Part shown: positions 1 to 8,132 of the stretch, piece by piece
Layout of the letters: each line of letters opens with the position of its first letter
Position numbering within the stretch: the first letter of the stretch is position 1
Assembly: GCF_000250655.1 (NCBI RefSeq)
Contig: NC_016935.1
Location: forward strand, 4,792,001 to 4,856,000
Direction of reading: 5' to 3'
Source of the DNA: Paenibacillus mucilaginosus 3016
GTDB lineage: Bacteria > Bacillota > Bacilli > Paenibacillales > NBRC-103111
DNA length: 64,000 bases
The notes under the pieces: generated by a model
Database searches by the model: none
Seen by the model: the letters and a program-made list of their open reading frames with translations, nothing else
What the model was told of the DNA's origin: nothing
Translations under genes and position numbers: made by a program

Positions 1-849
1 ATTGTTCTTCAGCTCTTCGAACACCTTCGGCGTATCTTTGTTCTCTTCCTCCGAGAACTGTACGAACAGATAGTCCGGGTTGATCTCGGAGAGCTTCTCC
101 AGGGACAGGTTCTGCTGGGCTTTCGCCCCCTTCACGATCTCCGGCACCGCAGCTCCGAGCTCTTCATACACGGACGGATTGAAGAAAACATCCTGCGGAT
201 AGACGAACATGCTGCCGGCGCGTACCCGGATCGCGAGCACCTTCTTATCCTTGAGGGCAGGCCCGATCTTCTCCTTCAGGGCTGCCGCATCCGACTTGTA
301 TTTCGAGAGAACTTCCTTGGCCCGCTCCTGCTTGCCTGTCAGCTCGGCCAGCAGGTTCAGGTTCTTCTCCCAGTCGCTCGCCAGGTGGGACACGGGAATG
401 GTTACCGCGATCTTGCTCATTTTCTCGATCGTCTCGGCAGGAAACTTCGTGCTCATCAGAATGACGTCCGGCTTCAGCTTCAGGATCGTCTCGAGGTTCG
501 GCTGGGCTTTCTCGCCGATACCCTCGGCTTTATCCGTAATGCCGGCGAAGAGCGGCGGGAAGCCCCCTCCCACGGTAATGGCTCCGACCGGCTTCACATC
601 CAGCAGCAGCGCATCCTCCATCGACTCCAGCGCCCCGGTGATAACCACTCTCTCCGCCTTGACGGGTACGGTGTAGTCCTTGCCGCCGTATGAGATAACT
701 CTAGCGGCCGATGAGGCCGGCTCCGCCGTACTGACGGCTTGTTGTGCGGGCGGACTGCCTGCCGCCGGCGGGGTGCCGGTTTGGGCTCCGCATGCCGTTA
801 AGGCAAATAGTGTAAGCGCCGCAGCGCCGAGTGTCCACAATGTTCTCAT
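1..849 (-). CDS. Iron-siderophore ABC transporter substrate-binding lipoprotein (3' end outside window)
   Basis: Extracytoplasmic receptor that should hand ferric siderophore to a FecCD-type permease. The first 283 codons are visible and the frame runs off the left edge. A signal peptide ends in lipobox LTAC (residues 17-20). The rest has the helical-backbone binding-protein look: a VVITGALESMEDALLLDVKP-like segment near the start, then LKPDVILMSTKFP and NPDYLFVQFSEEE further on. ATG at 849 has AGAGAGGGG about 12 nt upstream. A perfect Fur palindrome lies 34-48 nt upstream, and a Btr-like AraC activator is the next gene upstream on the same strand, so iron control is likely. The siderophore type cannot be read from sequence. 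Confidence 0.9.
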   Translation of the reverse strand, partial: MRTLWTLGAAALTLFALTACGAQTGTPPAAGSPPAQQAVSTAEPASSAARVISYGGKDYTVPVKAERVVITGALESMEDALLLDVKPVGAITVGGGFPPLFAGITDKAEGIGEKAQPNLETILKLKPDVILMSTKFPAETIEKMSKIAVTIPVSHLASDWEKNLNLLAELTGKQERAKEVLSKYKSDAAALKEKIGPALKDKKVLAIRVRAGSMFVYPQDVFFNPSVYEELGAAVPEIVKGAKAQQNLSLEKLSEINPDYLFVQFSEEENKDTPKVFEELKNN

Positions 850-882
850 GGATAAGGACAGCCCCTCTCTAGTGTGTGTTAA

Positions 883-897
883 TGAGAATCATTCTCA
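883..897. promoter_or_regulatory. Fur box upstream of the siderophore-binding protein gene
   Basis: TGAGAATCATTCTCA is a perfect 7-1-7 inverted repeat that differs from the Bacillus Fur consensus TGATAAT-N-ATTATCA only at the symmetric fourth position. It lies between the Btr-like gene and the binding-protein start, where it would block transcription when iron is plentiful. Confidence 0.85.
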
Positions 898-950
898 TAA
901 GAGTATAGAGGAAGACGATGCGCACGAACATGGACAATCTCCCGGACATT

Positions 951-2558
951 TCATGTACGATTTCCGCATAACCGGCTGCAGAGGTCCCGGATCATCCGTT
1001 CCTTCGCATGGGCGGAGTATTCACGCCACGGATCGGACGAAATCAGCTGCACCCGGCGTCTCCTCACGGCTTTCATATTCGTCCAATCGACGTCCGACTG
1101 GAGCTCTTCCCAGTACTGCAGCGTTTCGGTCTCCTGGCACACATTCAGCAGGATGTGATCGGCATCCACGGCTGAGAGCTCCGTCAGGCTTAAAGTCTGG
1201 CCCGGTGAATACTCGTCGGCCTCGTGAGGGGTAAGCAGCCTCATGTCCTGGCAGACCACCTCCCGCATGCCCCTGACGGGAAACAACCGGAAGGCCTTCT
1301 TGAAGAGGCTGGCTATCAGCACCTTCTCCCCCTGCAGCTGCCGATGCAGCTTCTCCCGCACGAGCCGGGCCTCAGCATCGTAACGGTCCAACCAGGTCTG
1401 CGCTTCATCCGCTGCTCCCACAATCCCGGCGATCTGCTGCAGCTGTTCGCGCCAGGGGGCCCCTTCCGGGATGAAATGCACCGGCGCGATGCGCTCCAGC
1501 CGTTCCTTTTCCTCCCCATGCAGCCTGTCCGTCGTGATGATGCAGTCCACCTCGCTTTGGGCCAGCCGGCCTACATTCGACTCCCAGTCTTCGTTAAAGC
1601 GGAACCCGCTCAGATGCAGAGGAATGTCCGCGCGGTAGTTGTCATAGTAGTACGAGGTCCATTTGGGATGCAGCGGAGCGGCATAGGGCAGGACGCCCAG
1701 CGCAAGCAGCTGGCCGAGTATCGGGGCGGAGTAAGCGGCAATCTTCTGCCTTCGGCTCTTGAGATAGACGGTGGGCGGCACCCCCACCTCGCGTTTGAAC
1801 ATGCGGCTGAAATAAAACTCATCCTGGTAGCCGACCATGAACGCCACATCCCGCAGGCGCAGACGGGACTGCGCCATGAGCTGCTTCGCCCGGTTGATCC
1901 GCACCTCCGTCAAATAATCGGTGACCGTTTTGCCGAAGGTTTTCTTGAACAGGCTCCCGTAATATTTGGGGGAGATGTCCGCCATGCGGGCCAGCTGGTC
2001 CATCGACAGGTTTTCCTCATAGTTCGTATCGATATAGGCCTTCGTCTTCTCGAGGGCCGTTCTTGAATCCACTCGCAGCTCCTCTCTGTGATGGGTCAGC
2101 GTCCAGTACAGCAGCTCATGAAAAACAGCCTGCCCATACAGGCGCTCCACCGCCTGCCCGCTTCGGGTGGAGCCGCAGAGCCCTTCGCACATTCGGAGCA
2201 GAGCGGGATCGGGATGAATGGGAAGCTCGCCCAGCAGCGGAAAAGCAGGTCCGTCAGCCCCCGAAGGATGGATGTCGAATTCGAGCACATAGAGCTGGGA
2301 CTTCGCCCCTTCTTCCTCCCGGATGGCGATCGTCTGCCCGGGCCCTGCGATGTACACGGCATCCTGCCGCAGAGGATAAGTATGCAGATCTAGGGTCAAC
2401 CGGCTCTCGCCGCACTTCGGGATCACCATATAATAGGAGGAAGTAAGCATGGGCATGAGGTTCCCCTCTTGAAGCAGGCTTGCCCTCCTGAACTTGATCC
2501 ATAGATCGTCCAGTCGGCCAAGCGCATCTGAAATGCGGGTGTATGTGTCAGGCTGCAT
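951..2558 (-). CDS. AraC-family regulator with C-terminal siderophore-binding domain (Btr-like)
   Basis: Cytoplasmic transcription activator of 535 residues that probably senses a ferric siderophore and turns on the uptake gene downstream. An N-terminal sensor region is followed by two helix-turn-helix motifs of the AraC domain (ENLSMDQLARMADISPKYY, then LRLRDVAFMVGYQDEFYFSRMFK) and by about 270 residues resembling a periplasmic ferric-siderophore binding protein without signal peptide. This AraC-SBP fusion is the architecture of Bacillus subtilis Btr, activator of feuABC. ATG at 2558 is chosen because GGAGGG lies 6 nt upstream; an in-frame ATG at 2618 would place the Fur box inside the coding region. 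Ends 101 nt before the binding-protein gene on the same strand. Confidence 0.9.
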   Translation of the reverse strand: MQPDTYTRISDALGRLDDLWIKFRRASLLQEGNLMPMLTSSYYMVIPKCGESRLTLDLHTYPLRQDAVYIAGPGQTIAIREEEGAKSQLYVLEFDIHPSGADGPAFPLLGELPIHPDPALLRMCEGLCGSTRSGQAVERLYGQAVFHELLYWTLTHHREELRVDSRTALEKTKAYIDTNYEENLSMDQLARMADISPKYYGSLFKKTFGKTVTDYLTEVRINRAKQLMAQSRLRLRDVAFMVGYQDEFYFSRMFKREVGVPPTVYLKSRRQKIAAYSAPILGQLLALGVLPYAAPLHPKWTSYYYDNYRADIPLHLSGFRFNEDWESNVGRLAQSEVDCIITTDRLHGEEKERLERIAPVHFIPEGAPWREQLQQIAGIVGAADEAQTWLDRYDAEARLVREKLHRQLQGEKVLIASLFKKAFRLFPVRGMREVVCQDMRLLTPHEADEYSPGQTLSLTELSAVDADHILLNVCQETETLQYWEELQSDVDWTNMKAVRRRRVQLISSDPWREYSAHAKERMIRDLCSRLCGNRT

Positions 2559-2581
2559 GAGTGCCCTCCAGTTAATGAAAA

Positions 2582-2596
2582 TGAGAATCAATATCA
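2582..2596. promoter_or_regulatory. Fur box upstream of the Btr-like regulator
   Basis: TGAGAATCAATATCA matches the 7-1-7 Fur consensus with two mismatches and lies 24-38 nt before the chosen start. Further AT-rich TGAAAATGA half-sites overlap it. The regulator itself therefore looks iron-repressed. Confidence 0.7.
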
Positions 2597-2691
2597 TCAA
2601 AGAAGGTAGCATATGCACCCGGGACTGTCAACACCGTGAATCGCCAGACAAAAAAACAAGGCCGCCTCGTGGGCAGCCTTGTTACGATAGG

Positions 2692-3684
2692 CTAATAAGA
2701 CGCTTGGATGCGCGCCGCTTCGTCCTTCAGTCCGAGCAGCTGCATTTCCTCCAGAAGGAGCGGCTGCAGCTCTTTCTCATTTGGCAGTACGCGGGTGATT
2801 TGCAGGTCGCGCAGCAGGGCGAGCTTGGAGGCCCGCGGCGCACCGGCCAAGTATGCTTTCAGCTTCGACAGATCGATCGGCTCGTCTTTGCTCACCTTGA
2901 ACTCCTCGTGGAGACGCCCCTGCTCCAGCGGTGTGGTTACCCCGAGCCCGTCCAAGGTTCGGATGGTGACTTGTCTTCCCCGCTCCTCGCTTGTCTTCTG
3001 TACATACGAGAAAGCGCTCAAGCCGAGCTCCGGTAGGCTGATCCGCTTCTGCAGCTCATGGATCACTTCCAGGCGGGCCTGCTTTTCTTCTTCCGTTCTT
3101 TGATAAGGTGAAGCCTTCTCTTCTTCCGCCCACCGCTCCTGTGCCGCCAGATACTCCGCTTCGGTACCGAACGGATTGAGAACCAGATTCGCGTCCGTCA
3201 GGCTGAGCCGCAGGAAATCCTTCAAGTTCTTGGCGACGATCCGCACCGGCCGGTCGAAATCCATGGGACTGATACAGACGATCGGCGCCTCTTCGAGATC
3301 GGTTACCGTGCCATAGTCGGTCAGGAACCCGTAGTGGACGCCGTCGACTCCCACATTGCCGAAGACAACGACATCGCCGGGGGTACTGAAGTATCGAAAG
3401 TTCTCCGTGTTCACAAAGAAATACACGGCATCATACAGCCGCTCCGGATCTCCGAGCTCTTGCCGCAGATCGAGCAGGGACTGCAGCGTAGGGGGGACGG
3501 CATATTTGCCGAAGTTGATCCGCTCGGATTGCTCGGCTGTCAGCTTCGGCAGCGGAGGCTGCACCGTCCCGGTTTGCATGTTCTCCCTGACTCCGACGTC
3601 GATGGTCGTTATCGGTTCCGGCGGTGAGGAAGCCGCTGCCAGATGCACAGCGGCAGCTGCGATGAGCAGCCATTTTACCGGCAT
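2692..3684 (-). CDS. Secreted or membrane-associated protein of unknown function
   Basis: 330 residues with a hydrophobic signal-like N-terminus (KWLLIAAAAVHLAAASS). ATG at 3684 has AAGGAG 9-10 nt upstream, so the signal segment is part of the gene. The middle (FGNVGVDGVHYGFLTDYG, then EEAPIVCISPMDFDRPVRIVAKNLKDFLRL) has the feel of a SUKH/SMI1-type domain, a fold common in toxin immunity proteins, but I infer this from pattern only. The C-terminal half is charged and helical. No partner gene suggests a role. A SUKH domain behind a signal peptide would be unusual; the mature frame could also begin at the internal methionine near residue 36. Confidence 0.7.
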   Translation of the reverse strand: MPVKWLLIAAAAVHLAAASSPPEPITTIDVGVRENMQTGTVQPPLPKLTAEQSERINFGKYAVPPTLQSLLDLRQELGDPERLYDAVYFFVNTENFRYFSTPGDVVVFGNVGVDGVHYGFLTDYGTVTDLEEAPIVCISPMDFDRPVRIVAKNLKDFLRLSLTDANLVLNPFGTEAEYLAAQERWAEEEKASPYQRTEEEKQARLEVIHELQKRISLPELGLSAFSYVQKTSEERGRQVTIRTLDGLGVTTPLEQGRLHEEFKVSKDEPIDLSKLKAYLAGAPRASKLALLRDLQITRVLPNEKELQPLLLEEMQLLGLKDEAARIQASY

Positions 3685-3755
3685 GAATGAGCTCTCCTTT
3701 CATTGGGAAATGATTCCACTTTGGAAGCATCGCATACGGGATGAGACACTGTCAA

Positions 3756-3950
3756 TCATCCCTCCTCTTTGGAAGTCTTCGTTTCTATCGCTGCGCAGGC
3801 CTCCGCCAGGAATTCGCTGCTTAGGCAGTAACCGACCCGATAATCCATCCGGTCCCTGCGCATAAAGCCGGACGCAAAAATCTTGAGTGCTTCGCTGTAA
3901 TGCTCCAATTGATGACAGCGGCAGCAGTAATAGTAGGTGCTGTTGTCCAA
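3756..3950 (-). CDS. Small cysteine-rich protein, unknown function
   Basis: 64 residues starting at TTG (3948-3950), supported by GGAGGGGG about 7 nt upstream. The N-terminus has a tyrosine run followed by CCRCHQLEH, a possible half of a zinc-binding site, and a further cysteine near residue 42. Transcribed toward the secreted protein gene 70 nt downstream. I do not recognise a family; the case rests on the ribosome-binding site and an uninterrupted frame. Confidence 0.45.
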   Translation of the reverse strand: MDNSTYYYCCRCHQLEHYSEALKIFASGFMRRDRMDYRVGYCLSSEFLAEACAAIETKTSKEEG

Positions 3951-4163
3951 ACGTGCTCCCCCTCCAGTAAACTCCTTTACATCAAAAAACGGCCCAGTCA
4001 GCTCGTGGCAGGCATCCCCGCTTCCCTGTGCTGGAGTCCGCTTTTCATTATCTCCGGTTTCCCTGAAAATGGGTATCTCTTCTAATGATCAAAAACTTGT
4101 AATTTATTGACTCTTCGTGCCGGCTGCGGTCCCTTGAAAGGAGTGCGGCTTCGGACCCTGCGC

Positions 4164-4206
4164 AAAAAAACCTGCAGGCACCCCGACCGGAGGCGCCCAT
4201 GCAGGC
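4164..4206 (-). terminator. Intrinsic terminator of the short-chain dehydrogenase gene
   Basis: On the minus strand a long GC-rich hairpin with arms around CCTGCA and TGCAGG is followed by seven T. It lies 22 nt after the dehydrogenase stop codon. Confidence 0.8.
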
Positions 4207-4227
4207 TCAAGTTCATACACTCATCCG

Positions 4228-4977
4228 TTAAATGAAACCGCCGTTGACACGGATCGTCTGCCCGGTAATCCACCCGGATTGTTCACTGACGAGGAATTCG
4301 ATGACGTTCGCAATATCTTCCGGCTCTCCGATCCGGCCGAGGGCCGCCGACTTCTTCAGCCCTTCGATCTGCGCCTCCGTTTTTCCTTCGAGGAACAGCT
4401 CGGTGTTCACCGGTCCGGGAGCGACCGCATTGACCGTGATTCCCTTGACGGCAAATTCCTTCGCCAGCTGGCGGGTGAACTGCTCCACGGCCCCTTTCGT
4501 GCCGGCATAGACGCTGTAGGTCGGGAACATCTGTCCCACGACCGAGGTGGAGAAGTTAATGATTCTCCCCTTCTCCTGCATATGCTTCATCGCCTGCTGG
4601 CACGCAAAAAACGTCCCTTTGGCATTCAGATTGAACTGCTTGTCGTAATCCTCCTCGGTCACTTCCAGAATCGGCAGATACCGGTTCACTCCGGCATTAT
4701 TGATGAGGATGTCGATTTGCCCGAAGATCTCCAGCGTCCGGGCGAACAGAGCTTCCACCTCCGGCACCCGGCTGAGATCCGCCTGTACGGCTGCGGCCTC
4801 CCCGCCCTTCGACCGGATGCTCCGGACGACCTCCTCCGCTTTTTGCGGGGAGCTTGCGTAATTAATGATCACCTTGGCCCCGAGCTCCGACAGCTGTTCG
4901 GCAATGGTACGGCCGATACCCCGTGATGCTCCTGTTACGATAGCGACTTTCCCCTGCAGCGTTTGATTGTCCGGCAT
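4228..4977 (-). CDS. Short-chain dehydrogenase/reductase (SDR)
   Basis: NAD(P)-dependent oxidoreductase of 249 residues, the usual length of a classical SDR. The cofactor motif TGASRGIG is at 15-22, NNAG at 93-96, the catalytic serine in FSTS around 143-145, and the YxxxK pair is Y157/K161. A C-terminal segment GWITGQTIRVNGGF is typical of the 3-oxoacyl-ACP reductase/glucose dehydrogenase-like branch. The substrate cannot be named. It is divergent from an AraC-type gene 178 nt away, which is likely its regulator. Confidence 0.92.
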   Translation of the reverse strand: MPDNQTLQGKVAIVTGASRGIGRTIAEQLSELGAKVIINYASSPQKAEEVVRSIRSKGGEAAAVQADLSRVPEVEALFARTLEIFGQIDILINNAGVNRYLPILEVTEEDYDKQFNLNAKGTFFACQQAMKHMQEKGRIINFSTSVVGQMFPTYSVYAGTKGAVEQFTRQLAKEFAVKGITVNAVAPGPVNTELFLEGKTEAQIEGLKKSAALGRIGEPEDIANVIEFLVSEQSGWITGQTIRVNGGFI

Positions 4978-5155
4978 GATACTCCTTCTTTCCGCTTAAG
5001 ATGGATCCGGAGGTTCTTCCCCGGTCTATACTCTCATTATAATAGGGGAATCCCCCATTCCAGTAGCCTATTGCTGTTCGTTCCTTGCCTGATCCTCTTC
5101 AGGGGCGATACAATAGGCTCATCAACCACCCTTTGGAAAAGGAAGGCCCAAAACC

Positions 5156-6094
5156 ATGAATCCAACTGTCACTCCGGCTGATCTGGCAGCACTTACGCAG
5201 GAACTGGCGGCTCGGATCGGGCGTCATGCGCCTTGTGACGGCCTGCATGAGACCGCCGTGCCGGACCTCCGGTTCCGCCGCTCATCCCGGGCATCGGAGC
5301 CGATGCATACGGTCTATGCGCCCTCCTTGTGCATCATCGTACAGGGCGCCAAGTCCGCTTCGCTCGGCGAAGAAATCTACCGCTATGATCCGGCCTCCTA
5401 TCTCGTTACTTCCGTCCACCTGCCCGTCCTTGCCAAGGTCATGGAAGCCACGCCGCAGGTTCCTTACCTGAGCCTGCAGCTCAACTTCAGCCCCGATGCC
5501 ATACTGGACCTCGCCCAGGAGACGGCCCGGCCCGAGAGCAGCCCGCCGGGTACGGGCCGGGGCATCTCGGTGACTCCATCCACTCCCCCGCTGCTGGAGG
5601 CCGTGCTTCGTCTGGTGAAGCTCCTCGATACGCCGGAGGATATTCCGGTCCTGGCTCCCCTGGCGCACAGGGAGATTCTATACCGCGTGCTGCAGGGCGG
5701 GCAGGGAGCGCTCATCCGGCAGTTCGCGGTGGCCGGCAGCCAGGCGAACCTCATCTCGAAGGCGATCCGCCTCCTGCACCGGGACTATGACAAGCCGCTG
5801 CACATCGAAGAGCTGGCCAGGGAGATCCGCATGAGTCCTTCCGCCCTCTTCAAGCACTTCAAGAAGGTGACGGCCATGAGTCCGCTGCAGTATCAGAAAG
5901 CGATCCGGCTGCAGGAAGCACGCCGGCTGCTGCTGACGGAGACGGTGGAAGCAGCGGATGCGGGTTATCGCGTGGGCTATGAGAGCCCTTCCCAGTTCAG
6001 CCGGGAATATGCCCGCATGTTCGGGCGTCCGCCGATCAGCGATGTGAGGCATCTGCGGGAGACCGTTCTTCCCACCCTATCCCCCACTTCTTAG
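5156..6094 (+). CDS. AraC-family transcriptional regulator with AraC_N (cupin-like) domain
   Basis: 312-residue regulator. The N-terminal half holds the AraC_N signature (VYAPSLCIIVQGAKSASLG, then YLVTSVHLPV), and the C-terminal 100 residues carry two helix-turn-helix motifs (IEELAREIRMSPSALFKHFK and ADAGYRVGYESPSQFSREYARMFG). Regulators of this layout usually sit beside, and control, an oxidoreductase gene; here the SDR gene is divergent. A terminator follows directly. Confidence 0.92.
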   Translation: MNPTVTPADLAALTQELAARIGRHAPCDGLHETAVPDLRFRRSSRASEPMHTVYAPSLCIIVQGAKSASLGEEIYRYDPASYLVTSVHLPVLAKVMEATPQVPYLSLQLNFSPDAILDLAQETARPESSPPGTGRGISVTPSTPPLLEAVLRLVKLLDTPEDIPVLAPLAHREILYRVLQGGQGALIRQFAVAGSQANLISKAIRLLHRDYDKPLHIEELAREIRMSPSALFKHFKKVTAMSPLQYQKAIRLQEARRLLLTETVEAADAGYRVGYESPSQFSREYARMFGRPPISDVRHLRETVLPTLSPTS

Positions 6095-6113
6095 AGAAGG
6101 CGGGGGATTTTTT
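6081..6113 (+). terminator. Intrinsic terminator of the AraC-family gene
   Basis: CCCCC and GGGGG arms with a short CTTCT/AGAAG extension, then ATTTTTT. The stop codon of the gene lies inside the loop region. Confidence 0.75.
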
Positions 6114-6250
6114 GTGAGGGGCCCGCATTGCATTGATCCAATCCCTTACATAGTAAGAAAATCTTGCTTAATCTTATTTGTCGGATGCTGCCCCCATCTG
6201 CCGGTTCATGCGCCAAATTCAACCTGCCGCGTGCCGCTTGGCTCAGCGGA

Positions 6251-6310
6251 TATGCCGGAATCAACTCCGATATGCCAAAATGAACCGGTGTTATGCCGGA
6301 ACACTTCCCT
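6251..6310. repeat. Degenerate 20-21 bp tandem repeat, three units
   Basis: Units start at 6251, 6271 and 6292, each opening with TATGCC followed by an A-rich stretch (GGAAT or AAAAT) and an AAC(C/T)C-like end. A weaker related unit may lie near 6208-6230. Function unknown. Confidence 0.45.
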
Positions 6311-6398
6311 GAAGACAAAGTGAGCTTCATCTCATGACAGGCTTATTGACGCCCTTTCGGGATACCGCTTACATTGGGAAATGTCCGATGAGGCAAAA

Positions 6399-6426
6399 GG
6401 CAGCTCAGGGCCGGCAGCTCAGGGCC
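6399..6426. repeat. Perfect 14-bp tandem duplication
   Basis: GGCAGCTCAGGGCC occurs twice back to back, followed by GG. It lies in the presumed untranslated leader of the pectate lyase and may be a simple replication slippage product. Confidence 0.6.
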
Positions 6427-6577
6427 GGTGTCCAAAGAACCCGAAGCCGCAGAATCGAACAACGGTGAAAGGAAGTGATCCCGAAGCCTCGACTCTTAAG
6501 GGCTTCCCGACAGCTTAGGTTCAGACTGAGCGTGCAGCAGGCCCGCACCCAATCCACAGTAGAGAGGAACTTTGTTC

Positions 6578-7907
6578 ATGACAACTGCCAGCAAAATGAA
6601 ACGCATGTGGTCCACATTCACCGCCATCACCATGCTCTCCTCCGTTCTCTTCATGGTGCCTGCAGCCCAGGCGGCCACCCTCTATGCAGATTCGCAGCTT
6701 GGAGCCAACGACGGATGGGGTTCCCGTACGGGTACGGGAACGACGTCCTTCACGCTGAACGGAGGCAAATCCACGACCTCCACGGAGACTCCCGGTCACC
6801 GTCGTCACAACGCGCGACCAGCTGAAGACGGCGGTAGCCGGCACCACCAAAGCGGTCATTCTCGTACGCGGAACCATTGACCTGAATGCAGGCAATACGG
6901 AATCCACTTACGCTTCCGGCACAGGCTACAACCTGACCACCTATCAGAACGCGTACTATAATAATGATTCCGCCACGATCAGCTCGCAGGAGACCGCCCG
7001 GGCCGCGGCAGCGACCAAGCAGAAGAATCAGGTGGTGATCAGCGTCGGCTCCAATAAGACGATCATCGGCGAATCCAACACCTCGATCATCAAAGGCGGC
7101 AGCCTGTACCTGAAGGGCTCGAACAACGTCATTATCCGGAACATCCAATTCCACGATGCGCTCGACTTCTTCCCGCAGTGGGATCCGTCCGACAGCGGCG
7201 GCAACTGGAACGCGGCTTATGACAGCATGACGCTCGACGGCGCAACGAACATCTGGATCGATCACTGCACCTTTGCCGACAAGGTAACGGATACGAACTC
7301 CGGCATGATTATGAAGAACTCCTCCACCGGAGAGGTCAAGCCGTTCGTCCGCCACGACGGCCTGCTCGATGCGAAGAACGGTTCCAACTTCATCACGATC
7401 TCGTACAACGTCTTCCAGGATCATTACAAGACATCCCTGATCGGCTCCAGCGACAGCACGACCACCGATGACGGCAAGCTGAAGCTGACGTACCACCACA
7501 ACTACTTCCTGAACTCCAAGCAGAGAAGCCCGCGGGTGCGCTACGGCATGGTTCATGTCTACAACAACTACTATGTCGGCACGGCGGATCAGGTGTACGG
7601 CATCGGCTACTCGGCGAAGGTGTATTCGCAGAACAACTACCTCAATGTAAGTGCCGCAACGACGAAGCTCGCCGGCTACTCCGGCAGCGAATCCGTCAAG
7701 GGCAAGCTGTATGACACCGGCACGATCTACAAAGCCTACGGCTCTTCCACGGAGCAGTCCATCAACATAGCGACCGCTAACTCCCCTCAGGTGGGAACCG
7801 ATGTGGGCTGGACGCCGACTTCGTACTATTCGTATACGGCGGATGCGACGGCCAATGTCCCAAGCATTGTATCGACGTATGCCGGAGCCGGCAAGCCGGT
7901 ACGCTAA
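6578..7907 (+). pseudogene. Secreted PL1 pectate lyase, frameshifted by one base
   Basis: Would cleave pectate by beta-elimination outside the cell. ATG at 6578 has GAGAGG about 10 nt upstream and opens a signal peptide ending near AAQA. The frame continues to the triplet ACT (6788-6790), then must shift at CCC (6791-6793): dropping one C gives TPVTVVTTRDQLK and joins the frame that runs to 7907. The rejoined product is about 442 residues. It carries the PL1 features WIDHCTF, HDGLLDAKNGSNFITISYN and the catalytic-region pattern RSPRVRYG. The break is a single extra base in a short C run, so sequencing error, recent inactivation and programmed shift all remain possible; the intact second part argues for a recent event. 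Confidence 0.85.
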
Positions 7908-7940
7908 GCCTCTAACCAAGAGCAGTACAGCATGCGCTGC

Positions 7941-7999
7941 CAAAGGCTGTCGCTTACGCGGCGGGGTCCTCCCCTGCTGCGGGGCGGCGGCCTTTGTTC
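7941..7999 (+). terminator. Possible terminator after the pectate lyase
   Basis: CAAAGGC and GCCTTTG arms enclose further GC-rich pairing (GGGG with CCCC); only a short T stretch follows, so efficiency is doubtful. Confidence 0.4.
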
Positions 8000-8040
8000 C
8001 ATCTCCCGAAAAATTTCCACAAAAAGCGAAAACCCGTCCA

Positions 8041-8058
8041 TTTAAAAGCGCTTACAGC
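8041..8058. promoter_or_regulatory. cre-like site (CcpA) upstream of the GH43 gene
   Basis: TTTAAAAGCGCTTACAGC fits the core of the Bacillus cre consensus (AARCG followed by an AT-rich triplet and CA) with a mismatch at the leading G and in the last two positions. It lies about 75 nt before the start codon, consistent with carbon catabolite repression of an arabinan-degrading enzyme. Confidence 0.5.
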
Positions 8059-8132
8059 TTCGGTATGATGAGTCGGAACAGAGAGACGGCCCTGCCATTC
8101 CTGTTCAATTGCCCTTCAGAAAGGAAGATGGA

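Larger units (their letters stand above)
6114..6577. other. Intergenic region with short repeats upstream of the pectate lyase
   Basis: No coding frame with a ribosome-binding site is seen. It holds three degenerate ~20-nt units beginning TATGCC (6251-6310), a possible promoter TTGACG-N18-TACATT (6346-6375) that would give a leader of about 200 nt, and a 14-bp tandem duplication (6399-6426). Confidence 0.5.
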
